Source: Sphingomonas hankookensis (GTDB lineage Bacteria; Pseudomonadota; Alphaproteobacteria; Sphingomonadales; Sphingomonadaceae). From it: a stretch of DNA of 64,000 nucleotides. How positions within the stretch are numbered: position 1 is the first letter of the stretch; every line of letters starts with the position of its first letter. The notes beneath the pieces are model-generated. The model was not told the origin of the DNA and did not search any database. It saw nothing but the letters and a program-made list of their open reading frames with translations. Position numbers and translations under genes: made by a program. Below are positions 26,245-35,186 of this stretch, in pieces. The DNA lies in contig NZ_LQQO01000016.1 of NCBI RefSeq assembly GCF_001619955.1, positions 1-64,000 on the forward strand. Direction: 5' to 3'.

Positions 26245-27822
26245 TCAACCGACCGTCCACGCCCCGTCGATGCGCGTCAGCGCGCCCTGCTGGTTTCCTT
26301 CGCGCAGCGCTTCCGGCAACAGCGCTTCCGGGAAGTCCTGATACGATACCGGCCGCAGGAAGCGGTGGATGGCGAGCGTGCCGACCGACGTCGTGCGCCC
26401 GTCCGACGTCGCCGGGAACGGGCCGCCATGGACCATCGCATGCCCGACCTCGACGCCGGTCGGCCAGCCGTTGCACAGGATGCGGCCGACGGTGCGTTCC
26501 AGCACCGGGATCAGCTTGCGCGCATCGGCATAATCGCCCTCGTCGATCTGGAGCGTCGCGGTCAGCTGGCCTTCCAGCTTCGACAGCACTTCGGCCAGTT
26601 CGTCGGCATTCGCGCACTTCACGACGACCGACGACATGCCGAACACTTCGTGCGCGTGTGCCGGATCGGCGATGAAGTCCTTGCCCGACACGGCGAAGAT
26701 CGCGGCGCGGCCACGGGTCGGGCCGTCCGGTTCCTGCCCCTCGCCGACCAGCGTCACCGCGGGGCTCGACGCCAGCTTGGCGCGGCCTTCCTCATACGCC
26801 TTGTGGATGCCGTCGCTGAGCATCACCTGCGCCGGGGTGCCGAGCAGCGCGTCGCCGGCGATGTCGAGGAACGCGTCGAGCTCCGGTCCGTCGATGCCGA
26901 GCACCAGGCCCGGATTGGTGCAGAACTGCCCCGCGCCCATGCTCAGCGAGCCGACATAGCCCTTGGCCAGCGCCTCGCCGCGGTTCTTGAGCGCTTCGGA
27001 CATCAGCACGACCGGGTTGATCGACGACATTTCGGCATAGACGGGGATCGGCTGCGGGCGTTGTTGTGCAACCTTCATCAGCGCGGTGCCGCCGCTGCGC
27101 GAGCCGGTAAAGCCCACCGCCTGCACCCGCGGATCGGCGACCAGCGTCGTGCCGATCACCTGGCCCGACCCCGACACCATCGAGAACACGCCATCGGGCA
27201 TGCCGGTCTTTTCCGCGGCGCGGACGATCGCCAGCGCCACCAGCTCGGCGGTGCCCGGATGCGCCTGATGCGCCTTCACGATCACCGGGCAACCCGCCGC
27301 CAGCGCCGACGCAGTGTCGCCACCGGCGGTCGAGAAGGCGAGCGGAAAGTTCGACGCGCCGAACACCACGACCGGGCCGACCGGCACGGTGCGCAGCCGC
27401 AGGTCGGGCTTGGGCACCGGCGCGCGTGCCGGATCGGCATGATCGATGCGCAGCTGCTGCCACGCGCCGTCGCGCACTTCCTTCGCGAACAGGCGCAGCT
27501 GCCCGCAAGTGCGGCCGCGTTCGCCGGTCAGGCGGGCGATCGGCAGGCCGGTTTCGCGGCTGCCGCGTTCGAGCAGTTCGTCGCCCAGTGCCTCGATCTC
27601 GTCGGCGATCGCGTCGAGGAAGCCGGCGCGCTGTTCGAGCGGTAGCGCCGAATAGATCGGAAACGCCTCGGCCGCGCGGGCGCACGCTTCTTCCGCGTCT
27701 TCCTTCGTGCCCTTCGAGAAACCTTCGCCGAACAATGCGCCGGTTGCGGGGTCATAGGCCTGGAACTGGTCGTCGCGGGCGACGCGCTTCGAACCCAGGA
27801 ACAGTTCGCCGGTGATCGTCAT
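26245..27822 (-). CDS. Alpha-ketoglutaric semialdehyde (2,5-dioxovalerate) dehydrogenase
   Basis: A 525-residue aldehyde dehydrogenase. Length and sequence (FGASNFPLAFSTAGGDTASAL, GFTGSRSGG, SMGAGQFCTNPG with the catalytic Cys near 300, and YAEMSSINPVVL) fit the KGSADH group, which oxidises 2-oxoglutarate semialdehyde to 2-oxoglutarate in sugar-acid, hydroxyproline or related catabolism. ATG 27822 has AGAGG 6 nt upstream; ATG 27828 is possible. Two palindromes lie just upstream. The neighbouring FAD oxidoreductase and hydrolase are on the same strand. The substrate assignment is by family resemblance. Confidence 0.88.
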   Translation of the reverse strand: MTITGELFLGSKRVARDDQFQAYDPATGALFGEGFSKGTKEDAEEACARAAEAFPIYSALPLEQRAGFLDAIADEIEALGDELLERGSRETGLPIARLTGERGRTCGQLRLFAKEVRDGAWQQLRIDHADPARAPVPKPDLRLRTVPVGPVVVFGASNFPLAFSTAGGDTASALAAGCPVIVKAHQAHPGTAELVALAIVRAAEKTGMPDGVFSMVSGSGQVIGTTLVADPRVQAVGFTGSRSGGTALMKVAQQRPQPIPVYAEMSSINPVVLMSEALKNRGEALAKGYVGSLSMGAGQFCTNPGLVLGIDGPELDAFLDIAGDALLGTPAQVMLSDGIHKAYEEGRAKLASSPAVTLVGEGQEPDGPTRGRAAIFAVSGKDFIADPAHAHEVFGMSSVVVKCANADELAEVLSKLEGQLTATLQIDEGDYADARKLIPVLERTVGRILCNGWPTGVEVGHAMVHGGPFPATSDGRTTSVGTLAIHRFLRPVSYQDFPEALLPEALREGNQQGALTRIDGAWTVG

Positions 27823-27835
27823 GTGCATCCTCTTT

Positions 27836-27878
27836 GCGCCAAGTGTTGGCGCCCAGATAGGAACTGATAGCGCTAACG
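27836..27878 (-). promoter_or_regulatory. Two candidate operator palindromes before the dehydrogenase
   Basis: 27836-27852 is a perfect 7-bp inverted repeat (GCGCCAA/TTGGCGC, 3-nt centre), 14 bp above the start codon. 27865-27878 is TGATAGCGCTAACG, with the TAGCGCTA core found in LacI-family operators of Caulobacter-type bacteria. Both lie in the 73-bp gap behind the FAD oxidoreductase, suggesting a separately controlled promoter. No regulator gene is adjacent. Confidence 0.5.
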
Positions 27879-27895
27879 TAAATGGGTGTCGCGAA

Positions 27896-28990
27896 TTACT
27901 CCGACAATCTATGCGGCGAATAGACCGCCGCGTCGACCCCCTGCGGCACATTGCCGACACCCAGCAACGCCGCGCACAACCGCGCGGCGGCGGGCGCGGT
28001 CTGGATCCCGAAGCCCCCCTGCCCTGCGCACCAGAAGAAACCGGGCACCCATGCGTCGAACCCATAGACCGGCAGCCGGTCGGGCGCGAAGCTGCGCAGC
28101 CCCGCCCAGCGCCGCTCGACCGCCTCGACCCGCCAGTCGACGGCGGCTTCGAACCGGTCGATCGCCAGCGCCACGTCGATCTCCTCGGCGGCGACGTCGT
28201 GCGGCCGGTCGGGCGTCTCGTCATGCGGCGTCAGCCACAGCCGCCCGCCCGGTTCGGGCTTGAAGTAAAACCCCCCCGCCGCATCCATCACCAGCGGCAG
28301 GTCGGGCGAGGCCGGCGGATCGACCCGCACCTGTACCACCGTCCGCCGATAGGGCCGGATGCCCTGCGGCGCGGCGCCGAGCAGCACGGCCACTTCGTCC
28401 GCCCATGCCCCGGCGGCGTTGACGACGATATCGGCCACGACGTCCTCACCCGTCACCGTTTCCAGCCGCCATTGCCCGCCGGCGCGCCGACCACCGGTAA
28501 GCCGCGCATCGCAGCGCAACGCGACGCCACTACGCCGCGCCTGTGCCAGATAGGCGGCATGCAGCGCGCCCACATCGATATCGGCACAGCCCGGCGACCA
28601 CAAAGCATGCCACGGCCCCCGCAAGCCCTCGACCACGCCATGCGGGTCGCGCCATTCGATCGGCACGCCGCTCGTCGCGAACTCCGCCGCCATCGCCGCC
28701 AGCACCGCGCGATCCCGCGCCAGCAGCAATTCGCCGCGCGTGCGCAAAAAACCCTGCGACGCGAAATCGGCGGGCGGCGCGTGCAGGAACGGTCCCGATG
28801 CGCTGGTCAGCGGCTGCACCAGCGGCCCGCCATAGGTTTCCGACCAGAAGGCCGCCGACCGCCCGGTCGCGTGAAAGCCAGGATGCGCCTCCGCCTCCAG
28901 CAGCAACACATCGTCGGTCGCGGCCAGTTCGGCGGCAAGGCTCGCCCCCGCCATCCCCGCGCCGATAATCGCCACCCGCCTGCGCGTCAT
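27896..28990 (-). CDS. FAD-dependent oxidoreductase, DauA-like (D-amino acid dehydrogenase family)
   Basis: A 364-residue flavoprotein of the DAO superfamily. The FAD loop is VAIIGAGMAGASLAAELA at the N-terminus; EAEAHPGFHATGRSAAFWSETYG, VNAAGAWADEVA and the C-terminal WAGLRSFAPD...GFFWCAGQGGFGIQTAPA closely follow the D-arginine dehydrogenase (DauA) pattern. It probably oxidises a D-amino acid to the keto acid; the substrate is uncertain. Its start overlaps the hydrolase stop by 4 bp. Confidence 0.85.
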   Translation of the reverse strand: MTRRRVAIIGAGMAGASLAAELAATDDVLLLEAEAHPGFHATGRSAAFWSETYGGPLVQPLTSASGPFLHAPPADFASQGFLRTRGELLLARDRAVLAAMAAEFATSGVPIEWRDPHGVVEGLRGPWHALWSPGCADIDVGALHAAYLAQARRSGVALRCDARLTGGRRAGGQWRLETVTGEDVVADIVVNAAGAWADEVAVLLGAAPQGIRPYRRTVVQVRVDPPASPDLPLVMDAAGGFYFKPEPGGRLWLTPHDETPDRPHDVAAEEIDVALAIDRFEAAVDWRVEAVERRWAGLRSFAPDRLPVYGFDAWVPGFFWCAGQGGFGIQTAPAAARLCAALLGVGNVPQGVDAAVYSPHRLSE

Positions 28991-29946
28991 GCGTGGGTCC
29001 GGTGCGGTGCGGGCGCGCGGGCGTCGAGGAAGGTGTCGATCGCGGCAATGGCGCGCGAACGGACCGGATCGGCCTCGCGCAAGATTTCATGCGCGCATTC
29101 CGGCCCGAAGCGCAGCAACTCGACATCGGGCAACCGCCCGGCAACCTCCACCGCCGCGCGCGCATCGACCAGCGCATCGGCATCGGCGACCAGCATCTGG
29201 ATCGGCACCCGGACGGACGCCAGCGCCGGGCTCGCGCGCAGCTCGCGGGTCGAGCGGAACGCATCGATTACCCAACGCCAGCTCGGCGGCCCGGTCCGCA
29301 GCGCGGCATCGGTCCCCTGCCACCACAGTTCGTCGGAATAGCGTGCCGGATCATGGGTCAGCATCGTTTCGCGCGGACGCACCGTATGCGGACGCTCGTT
29401 ACCTTTCCATGCGGGCCTCAGCGGGCTGCCCATCGCGCTCATCAGCCGCGCCATCCGCTCGCCGAAGCGCGGGCCGATCGGCGCGCGCAGCCCCAGCATC
29501 GGCGCGACCAGCACGCACGCCGCCGGATCGACACGCTGCTCGACCACCGCGCGGAGCGCCAGATGCCCGCCCATCGAATGGCCGATCAGCACCCGCGGCC
29601 CCTCCGCATCCCATTGCGTCCAGAAGGCGGCGAGGTCGTCGAGATAGGTTTCGAACCGGTCGATATGGCCGCAATCGCCCGCCGGGGTGCAGCGCCCCGA
29701 TCCGCCCTGCCCGCGCCAATCGAACGCGGTGATGCTCCATCCGCGCACATGCCAATGGGCGAAGGTCTCCAGATATTTCTCGAACATGTCGCCCCGCCCG
29801 GTCTGGAACAACAGGCTGCCGCGCGGGCGGACATTGGCGGGTGCGGCCCAGTCGAACCGGCGGTGCGACCAGCCGTCGGGCGCCTGCCACCGGGTGATGG
29901 CGGCAGCGGCGGGAATCGCGCGGCGGTAGAGGGCGTGGGCGGCCAT
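28987..29946 (-). CDS. Alpha/beta hydrolase, lysophospholipase/monoacylglycerol lipase type
   Basis: A 319-residue hydrolase. The nucleophile elbow GHSMGGHLAL is at about residue 121; FQTGRGDMFEKYLETFAHWHVRGW and FDWRGQGGSG match the PldB/MGLL-like hydrolase_4 pattern; likely Asp (VADADALVD) and His (ECAHEI) follow. There is no signal peptide, so it is probably cytoplasmic. First gene of the minus-strand run with the DauA-like gene. Confidence 0.85.
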   Translation of the reverse strand: MAAHALYRRAIPAAAAITRWQAPDGWSHRRFDWAAPANVRPRGSLLFQTGRGDMFEKYLETFAHWHVRGWSITAFDWRGQGGSGRCTPAGDCGHIDRFETYLDDLAAFWTQWDAEGPRVLIGHSMGGHLALRAVVEQRVDPAACVLVAPMLGLRAPIGPRFGERMARLMSAMGSPLRPAWKGNERPHTVRPRETMLTHDPARYSDELWWQGTDAALRTGPPSWRWVIDAFRSTRELRASPALASVRVPIQMLVADADALVDARAAVEVAGRLPDVELLRFGPECAHEILREADPVRSRAIAAIDTFLDARAPAPHRTHA

Positions 29947-29958
29947 GGGTCCGGTTAC

Positions 29959-29970
29959 GGTTTCGAAACC
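29959..29970. promoter_or_regulatory. 12-bp palindrome in the hydrolase/cpaA divergent gap
   Basis: GGTTTCGAAACC is a perfect palindrome in the 47-bp space between the divergent hydrolase and cpaA. It could be an operator for either gene, but a single short palindrome in GC-rich DNA is weak evidence. Confidence 0.3.
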
Positions 29971-29993
29971 CCTTACGTCTAGGGCTTAACGAC

Positions 29994-30467
29994 ATGGGGG
30001 GTATCGTCGTTCCTTGGCTGGCGCTTGCGCTGCTGCTGCTGTTGCTGCTCGCCGGCATCGAGGATGCACGAACCCGCGAAATCGCGAACTGGAAGAATGC
30101 GGCGATCGCGCTGCTGGCGCTGCCCTGGTGGTGGGCCAACGATCTGTCGGGCGTCGATATGGCGTGGCAGCTGGGCGTCGCGCTGATCGTCTTCGCGCTG
30201 TTCTTCGCCGCGTTCGTCGCCGGACAGATGGGCGGCGGCGACGTGAAGATGATCGCAGCACTCGCGCTGTGGCTGCCGCCGGGCGGCGTGCTGTCGATGC
30301 TGATGGTCATGTCGCTGCTGGGCGGAGGGCTGACGCTGCTGTTCCTTGCCGATCGATGGCGGCGGCGGGCGGCCCAGGTGGCGGAAATTCCCTACGGGAT
30401 CGCCATCGCCGTCGCCGGCATGCTCGCGATTGCGAACCCGTTCTTAACCCATTTCGGTGATGTTTAA
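29994..30467 (+). CDS. cpaA: Prepilin peptidase CpaA (type IV A24)
   Basis: A 157-residue membrane aspartic protease that processes Flp-type prepilins. The two catalytic aspartates fit IEDARTREI near residue 24 and the GGGDVK motif at about 80. There are about four to five hydrophobic helices and no separate methylase domain, as usual for CpaA/TadV. It opens the pilus operon, but no Flp pilin gene is visible upstream. Confidence 0.9.
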   Translation: MGGIVVPWLALALLLLLLLAGIEDARTREIANWKNAAIALLALPWWWANDLSGVDMAWQLGVALIVFALFFAAFVAGQMGGGDVKMIAALALWLPPGGVLSMLMVMSLLGGGLTLLFLADRWRRRAAQVAEIPYGIAIAVAGMLAIANPFLTHFGDV

Positions 30468-30510
30468 CGGCGAATCAACCGGCCAGACGAATGGAAGGGC
30501 CAGCTAGGTC

Positions 30511-31548
30511 ATGGATTCTCGGAAACTGTTCCTGCTGATCGGAGCGCTGTTCGTGGCGGGCCTGACCGCGTTCATGGCGCGCAACCTGATGGCCGGCGCT
30601 TCGGCCCCCGTCGCCACCGCCGCGCCGATGGCGGCGCCGATCGACGGCCCGCGCGTGCTGGTCGCGACCAAGGCGCTGCCGGTCGGCACGATCATCGATG
30701 CGACCGCGCTCCGGTTCACGCCCTGGCCCAAGGAACTGGTCGAAAACGCCTATTTCCTCGAAGCCATGCCCGAATCGCGCAATCTGGTCGGCACCGTCGT
30801 CCGCTTCGCCATTCCGGCGGGACAGCCGATCACGCAGGGCGCGCTGGTCAAGCCGGGCGACCGCGGCTTCCTTGCCGCCGCCCTGGGGCCGGGCATGCGC
30901 GCGGTCACCGTGCCGGTGTCGGCGCAGAGCGCGGTCGCGGGCTTCGTCTTTCCCGGCGACCGGGTCGACCTGGTGCTGACGCAGACCGTGGCCGGCGGCG
31001 GCGACGGCCCGCCGCTCAAGGCATCGGAAACCTTCCTGCGCAACCTGCGCGTGCTGGCGACCGACCAGCGCACCGACAAGAATACCGACGATCAGGGCAA
31101 GACTTTGGTGTCGACCTATTCGACCGTGACGGTCGAGGCGACGCCGCGCATTGCCGAGAAGATCGCCGTCGCGCAGACCGTCGGCACGCTGTCGCTGTCG
31201 CTGCGTTCGATCGCCGACAACCGTTCCGAACTGGAGGAAGCCATCGCCAGCGGCGATGTGCAGTTGCCGGCCAATGGCGATCCGAAGGCGGAAAAAGCGG
31301 CGCTGGAGCGTATCGCCAGCCGCCCGATCGACGGCGGATCGACCTTTTCGACCGGTGCCGACGTGTCGCGTTTCCAGCGCAGCTCGGTGCCGGGCAAGGC
31401 CGGCATGATGGCAGGCCCCAGCAATGCCGGACCGCCCGCCGGATCGATGACCGCCACGCCGACGGCACCCGCCGCCCCGGCCGGACCGGTCGTGCGGATC
31501 ACCCGCGGCAATGATGTGACCGCCGTGCCGGTCGGAGGAGCCAAGTAA
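30511..31548 (+). CDS. cpaB: Flp pilus assembly protein CpaB
   Basis: A 345-residue periplasmic protein with an N-terminal membrane anchor (LFLLIGALFVAGLTAFMARNL) and an SAF domain (VLVATKALPVGTIIDATALRF, MRAVTVPVSAQSAVAGFVFPGDRVDLV). It is thought to interact with the secretin. The C-terminal 90 residues are Pro/Ala-rich and probably disordered. The stop overlaps the cpaC start by one base (TAATG). Confidence 0.93.
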   Translation: MDSRKLFLLIGALFVAGLTAFMARNLMAGASAPVATAAPMAAPIDGPRVLVATKALPVGTIIDATALRFTPWPKELVENAYFLEAMPESRNLVGTVVRFAIPAGQPITQGALVKPGDRGFLAAALGPGMRAVTVPVSAQSAVAGFVFPGDRVDLVLTQTVAGGGDGPPLKASETFLRNLRVLATDQRTDKNTDDQGKTLVSTYSTVTVEATPRIAEKIAVAQTVGTLSLSLRSIADNRSELEEAIASGDVQLPANGDPKAEKAALERIASRPIDGGSTFSTGADVSRFQRSSVPGKAGMMAGPSNAGPPAGSMTATPTAPAAPAGPVVRITRGNDVTAVPVGGAK

Positions 31549-33212
31549 TGCCTCGCCTGAACCTCATGCGCCGGTCGCTGGCCGCGACCCTGTCGGTCGC
31601 GCTCGTCACCGGATCGGCGCTGCCCGCCACCGCGCTCGCCGCGCCCGGCACCGCCGCTGGCGCGGTCCGTGCGGCGCGGGTCGGCACCCCGCCCGCCGGC
31701 ACGATGCGCCCGACCAACGACGTCCAGCTGTCGATCGGGCAGGGCGAGCTGGTCACGCTGCCTGCCAATGTCGCCGATGTCTGGGTGTCCAACCCCGCGG
31801 TCGCCGACGTCTATGTCGGCAATCCGCGCCAGATCCACCTGTTCGGCAAGGCCGATGGCGAAGCGACGATCTTCGCCACCAGCGCCAGCGGGGCGGTCGT
31901 CTATGCCGCCAATGTGCGCGTGGGGCAGAACCTGACCTCGCTCGACCGGATGCTGAAGGCGGCGATGCCGGAGGCCGATATCCGCGTGACGACGGTCGGC
32001 CAGCTGGCCGTCCTCAACGGTACCATCGCCTCGCCCGCCGACAGCGCGCAGGCCGAACGGCTGGTCGCCTCGCTGCTCAATCCGGGCGTCGCGGTGGGCG
32101 ATCCCAATGTCGCGCTGAAGATCGGCGTGGTGAACCGGCTGAAGCTGGCCACCCCGCTGCAGGTCAACCTGCAGGTTCGCATTGCCGAGGTCAGCCGCAA
32201 CTTCGTCAAGAATATCGGAGTCAACCTGACGTCGCGCGACGTGTCGGGCGGCATGCTGTTCGGTGTCGCGCAGGGACGGCAGGGGACGATCACGACCATC
32301 CCGGGTTCGCCAACCAATACCGACTTCCTCGCCAATGGCGGGCGTCCCGGCGGCACGCTGTACGGTTTCCCGACCAAGGGCACCAACGGCACCACGCTGA
32401 ACCTTGCGGGCAAGCTGCTCGGCCTCGAACTGCTCGGCGCGCTCGATCTGGGTGAGCGCATCGGGCAGGTGACGACGCTCGCCAATCCGAACCTGACCGC
32501 CCTGTCCGGCGAAACCGGATCGTTCCTCGCGGGCGGCGAAATCCCGATCCCCGTCAGCCAGGGGCTGGGCGCGGTGTCGGTGCAGTACAAGCAGTACGGC
32601 GTTAGCCTTGCCTATACGCCGACCGTGCTGGCCGATGGCCGCATCTCGTTGCGCGTCCGCCCCGAAGTATCGCAGCTGTCGGCCGCCGGCGCGGTGCAGA
32701 TCGACGGCACCACGATCCCCGCGCTCACCACGCGACGGGCTGAAACGACCGTCGAACTGGGCTCGGGTCAGAGCATGATGATCGGCGGTCTGCTATCGAA
32801 CAGCCATGACAATTCGATCGACAAGGCGCCGGGTCTCGGCGACCTGCCGATCCTCGGCTCGCTGTTCCGCTCGAACGCCTTCACCCGTAACGAAACCGAG
32901 CTGGTCATCGTCATCACCCCCTATCTGGTGAAGCCGGTCGACAGCCAGCAACGCATCGCGCTGCCGACCGACGCCTATTCGACCCCCGACGATGTCGAAC
33001 GGGTGCTGATGGGCCAGCTGACCGGTCAGCGCAAACCGACCCCGCGCCCGGTACCGACCATGGCGCCGCAGGGGGCCGCCCGTCCGGCCATCGGGCTCAC
33101 CGCACCGGCCCCGGTCGTGCCGGAGTCCGCCAATCCCTCTCCCGCTGCCCCCGCCCCGCGCAAAGGCGGCCGCAGCGCCCAGCCGGTCGCCCCCGGCTTC
33201 AGCATCCAGTGA
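31548..33212 (+). CDS. cpaC: Secretin CpaC (RcpA)
   Basis: A 554-residue outer-membrane secretin of the Tad pilus. It has a signal peptide (LAATLSVALVTGSALPATALA), an N-terminal pilus-type domain (VQLSIGQGELVTLP, VADVWVSNPAVADVYV), BON/N-domain segments, and the secretin domain (TALSGETGSFLAGGEIPIPV, GQSMMIGGLLSNS, LPILGSLFRSNAFTRNETELVIVITPYLV). The C-terminal 70 residues are Pro/Ala-rich. Confidence 0.95.
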   Translation: MPRLNLMRRSLAATLSVALVTGSALPATALAAPGTAAGAVRAARVGTPPAGTMRPTNDVQLSIGQGELVTLPANVADVWVSNPAVADVYVGNPRQIHLFGKADGEATIFATSASGAVVYAANVRVGQNLTSLDRMLKAAMPEADIRVTTVGQLAVLNGTIASPADSAQAERLVASLLNPGVAVGDPNVALKIGVVNRLKLATPLQVNLQVRIAEVSRNFVKNIGVNLTSRDVSGGMLFGVAQGRQGTITTIPGSPTNTDFLANGGRPGGTLYGFPTKGTNGTTLNLAGKLLGLELLGALDLGERIGQVTTLANPNLTALSGETGSFLAGGEIPIPVSQGLGAVSVQYKQYGVSLAYTPTVLADGRISLRVRPEVSQLSAAGAVQIDGTTIPALTTRRAETTVELGSGQSMMIGGLLSNSHDNSIDKAPGLGDLPILGSLFRSNAFTRNETELVIVITPYLVKPVDSQQRIALPTDAYSTPDDVERVLMGQLTGQRKPTPRPVPTMAPQGAARPAIGLTAPAPVVPESANPSPAAPAPRKGGRSAQPVAPGFSIQ

Positions 33213-33223
33213 GGCACGCCCCG

Positions 33224-33874
33224 ATGACCCTTTTCCGTATCCTCGCGCTCGGCACGACGATCGCGGTCGCCGGCTGCTCCGGCACCGTTAATCGCGGCGT
33301 CGAATCGGTGCATCAGCCGGTGGTCAGCCGCTCCGCCTATGCCTTCGACATGGCGACCGGCCCTGCCGGCCTCGCGCCCGGCGAACGCGCCCGCCTCGCC
33401 GGCTGGCTGGAGGCGATGCACCTGCGCTATGGCGACGAGATCGGCGTCGACGATGCCGGGGCCGGCGACGACGCGGTGCGCAGCGACATCGCCGCCGAAG
33501 CCGCCCGCGTTGGGCTGCTGCTCGCCGATGCGGTGCCGCCGACGCCCGGCGCCCTCGCCCCCGGCACCGTCCGCGTCGTCGTGTCGCGCATGACCGCCAG
33601 CGTGCCGGGATGCCCCGACAACTCGCGCACCTACCAGCCCAATTTTTCGGCGCAGACCTCGTCCGACTTCGGCTGTTCGATCAATTCGAACCTGGCGGCG
33701 ATGGTCGCGCGTCCGGGCGACATGGTGCTCGGACGCGGCAATGCCGAGACGACCGACACCATGGTCAACACCAAGGCGGTCGGCGCGCTGCGCCGCGCGG
33801 CGCCCAGCGGCAATGGCGGACAGGTCAGCAACGCCGCGGGCAGCACCGGCGGTTCGGGCGGGAGCAGCCAGTAA
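33224..33874 (+). CDS. cpaD: Pilus assembly lipoprotein CpaD
   Basis: A 216-residue lipoprotein. ATG 33224 is preferred (GAGG about 9 nt upstream) over a GTG at 33209. The signal LALGTTIAVAGCSG gives a lipid-modified Cys, and NSRTYQPNFSAQTSSDFGCSINSNLAAMVARPGDMV is the conserved CpaD block. The tail is Gly/Ser-rich. The stop shares one base with the cpaE start (TAATG). Confidence 0.9.
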   Translation: MTLFRILALGTTIAVAGCSGTVNRGVESVHQPVVSRSAYAFDMATGPAGLAPGERARLAGWLEAMHLRYGDEIGVDDAGAGDDAVRSDIAAEAARVGLLLADAVPPTPGALAPGTVRVVVSRMTASVPGCPDNSRTYQPNFSAQTSSDFGCSINSNLAAMVARPGDMVLGRGNAETTDTMVNTKAVGALRRAAPSGNGGQVSNAAGSTGGSGGSSQ

Positions 33875-35169
33875 TGAACGCCCCCTTCTCCCTCGCCAAA
33901 TCCGGGCAGCGCGACGCCTTCGTCGCGTTCGTCTGCGACGAAAACTCGGCCGAAACGCTGCGCGGCGTCGCCGGCGACCATGGCTGGCCGGTCGAAAAGG
34001 TGATGAAGGGCGGGCTGCGCAATGCGGTGCAGACGCTGTCCGTCTCTGCCAGCCCGCACATCCTGTTCGTCGACCTGTCCGAATCGGGCGATCCGCTGAA
34101 CGACATCAACGGCCTGGCCGAAGTGTGCGAACCGGGCACGATCGTCATCGCCATGGGGCAGGTGAACGACGTCCGCCTGTACCGCGACCTGCTGTCCAGC
34201 GGCATCCACGACTATCTGCTCAAGCCGCTCAACCCCGACATGGTGCGCGAATCGATCGCGCAGGCCCATGCCCTGCTCCATGCGCCCAAGGCGGCGGAGG
34301 CTAGTGCCGAACGCCCGCACTGCGCGGTCGCGATCATCGGCACGCGCGGCGGCGCGGGCGCCTCGACCATCGCCACCTCGCTGGCATGGCTCAGCGGCGA
34401 ACAGGAAAAGCGCAGCACGGCGCTGCTCGACCTCGACGTCCATTTCGGCACGGGGGCATTGGGCCTCGACCTCGAACCCGGTCGCGGGCTGACCGATGCG
34501 ATCGAGAATCCGAGCCGCATCGACGGGTTGTTCATCGAACGCGCCATGGTGCGTGCCGGCGAACGGCTGTGCGTGCTGTCGGCTGAAGCGCCGATCAACG
34601 CGCCGATCCAGACCGACGGCACCGCCTTCTACCAGTTGCAGGAGGAGATGCGCGCCGCGTTCGAAACGACGATCGTCGACCTGCCGCGCGGCATGCTGGT
34701 TGCCTATCCGCATCTGGTGGAGGAAGTGCAGACCGCCGTGATCGTCACCGAACTGACGCTCGCCGCCGCGCGCGACACGATCCGGTTGCTGTCGTGGTTC
34801 CGTTCCAACGCGCCGCACGTCACCGTCATCCTGGTCGGCAACAAGCTGCAACCGGTCGCGAACCAGGAAATCAGCCGCAAGGACTTCGAAGGATCGATCG
34901 AACGCAAGCTCGACTTCGCCATCGCCTGGGACGGCAAGCTTGCGGCGCAGGCGGCCAAGCTCGGCAAGCCGCTGGCCGAAGCGGGCAAGGGCAATCGCGC
35001 GCTGGCCCCGCTGATCGACCTGTCGCGGCACCTGTGCCAGCTGCACGACGCCGACGAGGATGACGACGGCAAGGGCGCGGCGAAGGGCAAGGGGGCAAAG
35101 GGCGGCACCTCGCTGATCGGCAAGCTCGCCGGGCTGCGTGCTCGCCTGCCCGCCCGGGCCAAGAAATAG
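33874..35169 (+). CDS. cpaE: Pilus localisation ATPase CpaE (TadZ)
   Basis: A 431-residue protein with a receiver-like N-terminal domain (ILFVDLSESGDP and the GIHDYLLKPL end) and a MinD/ParA-type ATPase whose P-loop reads IIGTRGGAGASTIA. This deviant loop lacks the usual GKT lysine but is common in CpaE/TadZ. ALLDLDVHFGTGALGLDL and LPRGM follow. It positions the pilus machine at the pole. A Lys/Gly-rich tail ends the protein. tadB starts 17 bp later. Confidence 0.92.
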   Translation: MNAPFSLAKSGQRDAFVAFVCDENSAETLRGVAGDHGWPVEKVMKGGLRNAVQTLSVSASPHILFVDLSESGDPLNDINGLAEVCEPGTIVIAMGQVNDVRLYRDLLSSGIHDYLLKPLNPDMVRESIAQAHALLHAPKAAEASAERPHCAVAIIGTRGGAGASTIATSLAWLSGEQEKRSTALLDLDVHFGTGALGLDLEPGRGLTDAIENPSRIDGLFIERAMVRAGERLCVLSAEAPINAPIQTDGTAFYQLQEEMRAAFETTIVDLPRGMLVAYPHLVEEVQTAVIVTELTLAAARDTIRLLSWFRSNAPHVTVILVGNKLQPVANQEISRKDFEGSIERKLDFAIAWDGKLAAQAAKLGKPLAEAGKGNRALAPLIDLSRHLCQLHDADEDDDGKGAAKGKGAKGGTSLIGKLAGLRARLPARAKK

Positions 35170-35186
35170 GCGCAGGACCCACGGCG

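Noticed and set aside
33209..33223. GTG start for cpaD at 33209
   Set aside because: ATG 33224 gives a normal lipoprotein signal and has GAGG upstream; the GTG lies at the cpaC stop.
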